Positions 60,120-64,000 of a stretch of DNA of 64,000 nucleotides are shown one piece after another. The notes under the pieces are model-generated. The model was not told the DNA's origin. It saw only the letters and a list, made by a program, of their open reading frames with translations, and searched no databases. This DNA comes from Chelonoidis abingdonii (taxonomy: Eukaryota > Chordata > Testudines > Testudinidae): NCBI RefSeq assembly GCF_003597395.2, contig NC_133769.1:49869957-49933956 (forward strand). The letters run 5' to 3'. Position numbers and translations under genes: made by a program. Each line of letters opens with the position of its first letter. Positions within the stretch are counted from its first letter, which is position 1.

Positions 60120-61020
60120 CCACTCTGCACCACCAACCACTTGATACCAGTCAGCTCTGTGTTCTTGGGGAACCAGGGTGCAGTATTTAGACCCCCTGTC
60201 CCGCACAACAGTCTCTGCTTGAACCAAAACTGATTAGAGACAAGGCTTGCAGAGAGCAGTGAAGGGCGTTGGGAGACACACCTACACCTCTCCTGACAAG
60301 GGTGACAAGATTAACATATCTCTATTTGCATACAGAATGGAGAGCAGAGACAACTTTAGCCTCATCTGCACGAAAGATGGGACAGAGATTAGCATACAGA
60401 ATGAAGAACAGAGAACCGCACTGAACTCTGGGACCAGAAAAACAGCAAAGCACTGCATCATGGGAATCTCTGCTCCAGATGTTAATCAACCTACACCTGC
60501 CCACACTCAGCAGTTATCAGACCAATTCTAGTAATGAATCCTTGACTGATATCCAAAATATTGAAGCAATAGTTGCATTGCGAGCTTCCTGGAAGAAAAC
60601 ACCACCCATAGCCAAGAGTGATCAGCTCCTATTGTATTGGAGCATGAGCTTTCATGGGTGAATACCCACTTCACCACAGGACTCTTTGCTGCTTTTACAC
60701 ATCCAGACTAACACGGCTACCCTTCTTATACTCAGCTCTTATTGTCTAGCCTAAAGAAAACCCTTGAGTCATCAGTTTACACATAAACAAAGACTAGTGT
60801 TCTCCCTTGAACCATTGCTGTTTCTCTACAAAAAACCCTACCTATGTTCAAGTAAGTGTTCTGATGCTTAGATCCAAACTATGCATCAGTTCCACTGGGA
60901 CTCCATCTTCTCCTGACTGATTGTTCTGGGGGCTCTTCCTGTCTCCAGCACTCAGGACCCTGAGCTACCACCATTGCCTGAGAACCCCGACCAGTTCAAG
61001 CCTAATGGAGTGGGTGAGAT
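60120..61020 (+). repeat. Dispersed repeat, copy 2 (partner of 4640-5410)
   Basis: The plus strand aligns with the complement of 4640-5410 and is interrupted by a Penelope-like insertion at 60635-60731. Removing that insertion restores collinearity with copy 1 (ATCAGCTC followed by ATTGTCTAGCC). Confidence 0.68.
60622..60744. mobile_element. Penelope-like insertion with internal inversion and 13-bp duplication
   Basis: The insert 60635-60731 is flanked by TCAGCTCCTATTG and TCAGCTCTTATTG (12 of 13). Its left part (to about 60673) is in minus orientation and contains the hammerhead-like stem, GAAA and GC-TCAT-GC-TC. Its right part is in plus orientation (ACAGGACTCTTTGCTGC, then CCAGACTAACACGGCTACCC). 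Copy 1 of the host repeat lacks it, giving an empty-site comparison. Confidence 0.8.
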
Positions 61021-61470
61021 CCCTCTCTTTCTTGTTCTCTTTTTTCCTTTCTATCTTAGGTATTAACCTTTAATAATGTATGTCATGTTGGTTTAGGCTC
61101 TCCTTGTGTAGTTATCATTATTATTCAATAAATAATTTTCATAGTTAAGCTGGTTCCTTCTCTCTCTCTCTGAACTTTACTCTTTTGTGTTTTTAGCTTC
61201 CCTATTTACTCTGCTGCAACGCTTCTTTTACCTAAGCTAAAGATCCCTGCAGCATCCAAAATACTGTGGGGTTTGCTCATCAAGTAGGCGTGGCTTACTG
61301 CCAGACAATGTGATGTGAGAGTGGGATAGGACATGCTGAATCTGGGACACATAAAGGGTAGCAGCCTGGGAGCGCTGCTCGACCAGTCCATTCAAACTGC
61401 TTGCTTACCGTATGTGTTGTGTGTGTGGTTCATCCAGTTCTGGGGCTGGAGGAACCCAGCCCTAGGGAAA
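61021..61470 (+). other. Possible LTR-like or promoter-like repeat remnant
   Basis: It has a polyadenylation-like AATAAA (61126-61131), a TC microsatellite (61161-61172) and ACATAAAGGGTAGCAGCCTG followed by GAACCCAGCCCTAGGG, a layout seen in LTRs. I could not find its ends. Confidence 0.35.
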
Positions 61471-62468
61471 ACAAGGTTTCTTACCTTTGTAACTGTTGTT
61501 CTTTGAGATGTGTTGCTCACTACCCATTCCAGTTAGGGTTTGCGCGCCGCGTGCAACAGCTGTCGTGAGAACTTTTACCTAGGCAACACACAGCGGCGTC
61601 GGGCTGGGGGCGCCCCCAGGGTGAGTGGCGACCAACCCATGGCGCCCATTCACGGGATATAAATTTACCTCAGTTCCACTCCCCCAATCCCTTCAGTTCC
61701 TTCTCACTTGCCGGTCTACCCGACGTGATAGGGAAGGAGGGTAGGGTGTGATGAATGGCGATTATGGATACAAGCTAAACAATGCTCGTAAGAACAAAAG
61801 TTACCAAGGTTAAGCTAACCTTTGTTCTTCTTTCGATGATTGCCTCATATCATTCCAAGTTAGGTGATTCCAGCCTTACTAGCGGAGGGGTGCGGAGTGG
61901 CAGTCTGGGCAAGCCGGCTAATGTAAGCTAAAAACGACAACTTCCAAAAGGCAGCGTCGTCTCGAAACTGTTGTACTCACATCTAGGCGAGCGAAAGTAG
62001 GACCTGAGCTGACAAGAGATCGAAGCTAGGCAACAATCTTGGATGGGCACGTGCTGCCAGGAAGGCCGCTGAGGAATCTGCTTGCCCCTGGTGAGACTGC
62101 GCGTATTGAAGCGACCTGAGGGACACATGAGCCTAGCGCGTAAGCACTTGCGAGATTACAGGACCAATTGCACAAGCAGGAAATCTCTGGGAGAGATGGT
62201 AGACCTTTCATCCGCTTTCCGACTAGCCGCACAAAGAGCTGCGCGAGTCAACTGTACCGGAAGGTGGCTCCATTTCCTATATTAGAAGCTGAGCGCTCTG
62301 CGCACATTCCAAGGAGTAGTAGCTGCTGCTCCCGCCGAGACAGCTATTGCGTGCCTCGGTATATTGAAACAGGGAAATAGATTCTGGCTAAGTATGGAAA
62401 GCGCACAACCCTAAACTTAGGGGAGGAACTCTCCGGATTGAGGATCGCAGCTTGTACTCCTTGTTTGC
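61471..62468. repeat. Unclassified turtle-type interspersed repeat, running into the gap
   Basis: CTTTGTAACTGTTGTTCTTT, GAGATGTGTTGCTCACTACC and CATTCCAGTTAGG are typical of a repeat abundant in turtles, possibly DIRS-related. The part after 61735 looks like the same family but unusually scrambled. Short frames here are not genes. Confidence 0.5.
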
Positions 62469-62568
62469 NNNNNNNNNNNNNNNNNNNNNNNNNNNNNNNN
62501 NNNNNNNNNNNNNNNNNNNNNNNNNNNNNNNNNNNNNNNNNNNNNNNNNNNNNNNNNNNNNNNNNNNN
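62469..62568. other. Assembly gap of exactly 100 N
   Basis: One hundred N bases, the common placeholder for a gap of unknown size. Any exon or element end inside it would be invisible. Confidence 0.98.
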
Positions 62569-63034
62569 CACGCCGTCGCTGCTTCACTTCTCCCGCCTCC
62601 CAGGCTTGCAGCCCCTAAACTGATTGGCACCGCAAGCCTGGGAGGCAGGAGAAGTGAAGCAGCTCACCCCTGCCCCGCCTCCTCCCCAAGCATGCCGTGG
62701 CTGCTTCATTTCTCCCGCCTCCTAGGCTTGCAACGCCAATCATCTTAGGTGCCACAAGCCTGGGAGGCAGGAGAAGTGAAGCAGCCACAGCGTGCTCGGG
62801 GAGGAGGCGGGACGGGGTGAGCTGGGGTGGCGAGTTCCCTTGAATGCCGCTCCCCCACCCTTACTTGCTGCAGGCGGCCCTCCCCACACTCCCCTACCTC
62901 AGCTCCCTCTGCCTAAATGCCAGTGGCTACCGGGGTGGCCGAAGATCCGGTCGCTGCCGGAGAAAATGGTGCCCCCCAAATCCCAGTGCCTTAGGTGACC
63001 GCCTAGGTTGCCTAAATGGTTGCACTGGCCCTGT
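62569..63034. mobile_element. GC-rich hAT-like element, right part
   Basis: It contains two large hairpin-forming units in tandem (CTCCCGCCTCCCAGGCTTGC with GCAAGCCTGGGAGGCAGGAG, repeated near 62710-62790). It ends GCCTAAATGGTTGCACTGG and CCCTG, a terminal type seen in turtle hAT elements. The left end would lie in or beyond the gap. Confidence 0.65.
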
Positions 63035-63690
63035 GAAAAAGTAGATGGCACTGTCACAGCCAAAGTTCTCAACACTGGGCTTAAGAGAAATGTTGAACAC
63101 ATGCTGAGTACCCTGAAGCCTATTTCTGTAGCCTTGAACAAAATGCAGGGCAATAGCTGTTTTATTGCTGATGCGGTTGCAATTTGAAAGGAACTGAGTG
63201 AGATCTTAAAAAGAGAAATATGCAATGACAGAGTTAAATTGCAAGCATTAAAAAAACAAATGGGACAAGCACTATCTCCAGCTCATTTTCTTGCAAATAT
63301 TCTCAGTACTCGGTACAAGGGTCAAACCTTAACTATTGAAGAGGAGGAGTTAGCTATGGCATGGACATCCAACAATCATCCTTCCAAAATGCCAACTACA
63401 ATAAACTTCAGTGCTAAGGGTGAACCGTTCAAGAAATATATGTTTGCTGATGATGTTTTAAAGAAAGTCGCACCGGTGAACTGGTGGAGGTCACTTAAAC
63501 ACTTGGATTCAGAGATTGTTGAAGTGATAATCTCACTTTTAACAGCAGAAGCTTCTTCTGCCAGTGTAGAAAGAATATTTTCTTCCTTTGGACTAATTCA
63601 TTCCAAATTGAGAAATCATTTGAGACTTGAAAAAGCAGGAAAGCTTGTTTTTCTTTTCCAGATTATGAACAAACAGGAAAATTAAGAGGA
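63035..63690 (+). pseudogene. hAT transposase, C-terminal part, with an internal stop
   Basis: The plus strand reads GLKRNVEHMLSTLKPISVAL, then meets TGA at 63185-63187. It continues 148 codons (63239-63685) through LSPAHFLANILSTRYKGQTL to SSASVERIFSSFGLIHSKLR, then NHLRLEKAGKLVFLFQIMN. The last part is the hAT C-terminal dimerisation domain (pattern S-x-x-S-E-R-x-F-S). The catalytic N-terminal half is missing, cut off by the GC-rich element on the left. It was a cut-and-paste transposase and is now non-functional. It is unlikely to be a domesticated gene because of the stop and truncation. Confidence 0.85.
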
Positions 63691-64000
63691 AGGTGACTGA
63701 GTTAGCTGCAGAAGCCAACCTGACCCAGCTGACATAGTCTATTTAATTTTTGTGTTTTTTTTAAAAGATTTCATTTAACTATTTTAGATAAAAACAATTT
63801 TAACAAAAACAAACCTGATTTAAAAAAACATGAATGTTTAACTAAATTCAAAAATTCATACACTTATTTTGTTAAAATATGATATGTTTGCTCTTGAAGA
63901 AAAAAATCCAGAATATATAATGATGTTTTAGTTAAATAAAACAATGTAAATGTCTGTCTGGTGATGTTCTCCTCCTAATACAGCATGGCAAGAAAATCCT
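63691..64000. other. AT-rich sequence after the hAT transposase
   Basis: Probably the 3' non-coding end of the same transposon; no terminal inverted repeat was identified before the window ends. Confidence 0.4.

Larger units (their letters stand above)
50625..64000 (-). other. MET intron 10 (start not reached)
   Basis: No further MET exon was recognised between the exon 11 acceptor and the end of the window, so this is most simply one long intron of at least 13.4 kb. Exon 10 is short and variable and could be overlooked, or could fall in the 100-N gap. The region is repeat-rich: a GC-rich element (52490-53075), MITEs, a Penelope-like relic, a Cry SINE, CR1 ends and a hAT transposase remnant. 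Confidence 0.55.

Overview
The window looks like nuclear DNA from a cryptodiran (hidden-neck) turtle. It carries two copies of a tRNA-derived SINE with a CR1-like tail of the tortoise/Cry type, CR1 LINE ends of reptilian style, many short hAT-like elements with 8-bp target-site duplications, and one vertebrate gene with conserved exons. I recognised the species group from repeat content; a database search would be needed to name it.

The only host gene I can support is MET, the hepatocyte growth factor receptor tyrosine kinase, on the minus strand. Eleven consecutive coding exons (11 to 21 in human numbering) lie between 50624 and 24705. Spliced together they give 1782 bases, that is 593 codons plus a stop, in one uninterrupted frame. 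They cover the last extracellular IPT region, the transmembrane segment, the juxtamembrane region with the Cbl-binding tyrosine, the whole kinase domain and the docking tail. The 3' UTR probably runs to about 22.5 kb. Exons 1 to 10 are not seen and should lie to the right of the window. The next gene expected downstream (CAPZA2 in other amniotes) is not recognisable to the left.

The left 22 kb is intergenic and repeat-built. A CR1 LINE (2.85-4.47 kb) is split by another repeat. A complete but decayed Ty3/Gypsy element (5616-12866) has 1.0-kb LTRs and a 5-bp duplication. There are also a LINE endonuclease fragment (14.3-14.7 kb), a SINE, hAT elements and a three-layer nest of repeats (20.4-21.1 kb). 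The Gypsy element is the most distinctive feature. Its gag holds a SCAN-like domain, and its integrase lies before its reverse transcriptase, as in the Gmr1-like group.

The MET introns (25-64 kb) hold a dense set of hAT-like elements, many with clear 8-bp duplications. They also hold CR1 and L2/L3-like LINE tails, small palindromic repeats, and three relics of a Penelope-like repeat with a hammerhead-ribozyme-like core. The right edge (61.5-64 kb) contains an unclassified repeat, a 100-N assembly gap, a GC-rich hAT-like element end and the 3' part of a hAT transposase with an internal stop. I found no convincing new functional system. The points most worth a second look are the Gmr1-like domain order, the hammerhead-like cores, and the shortened MET C-terminus.
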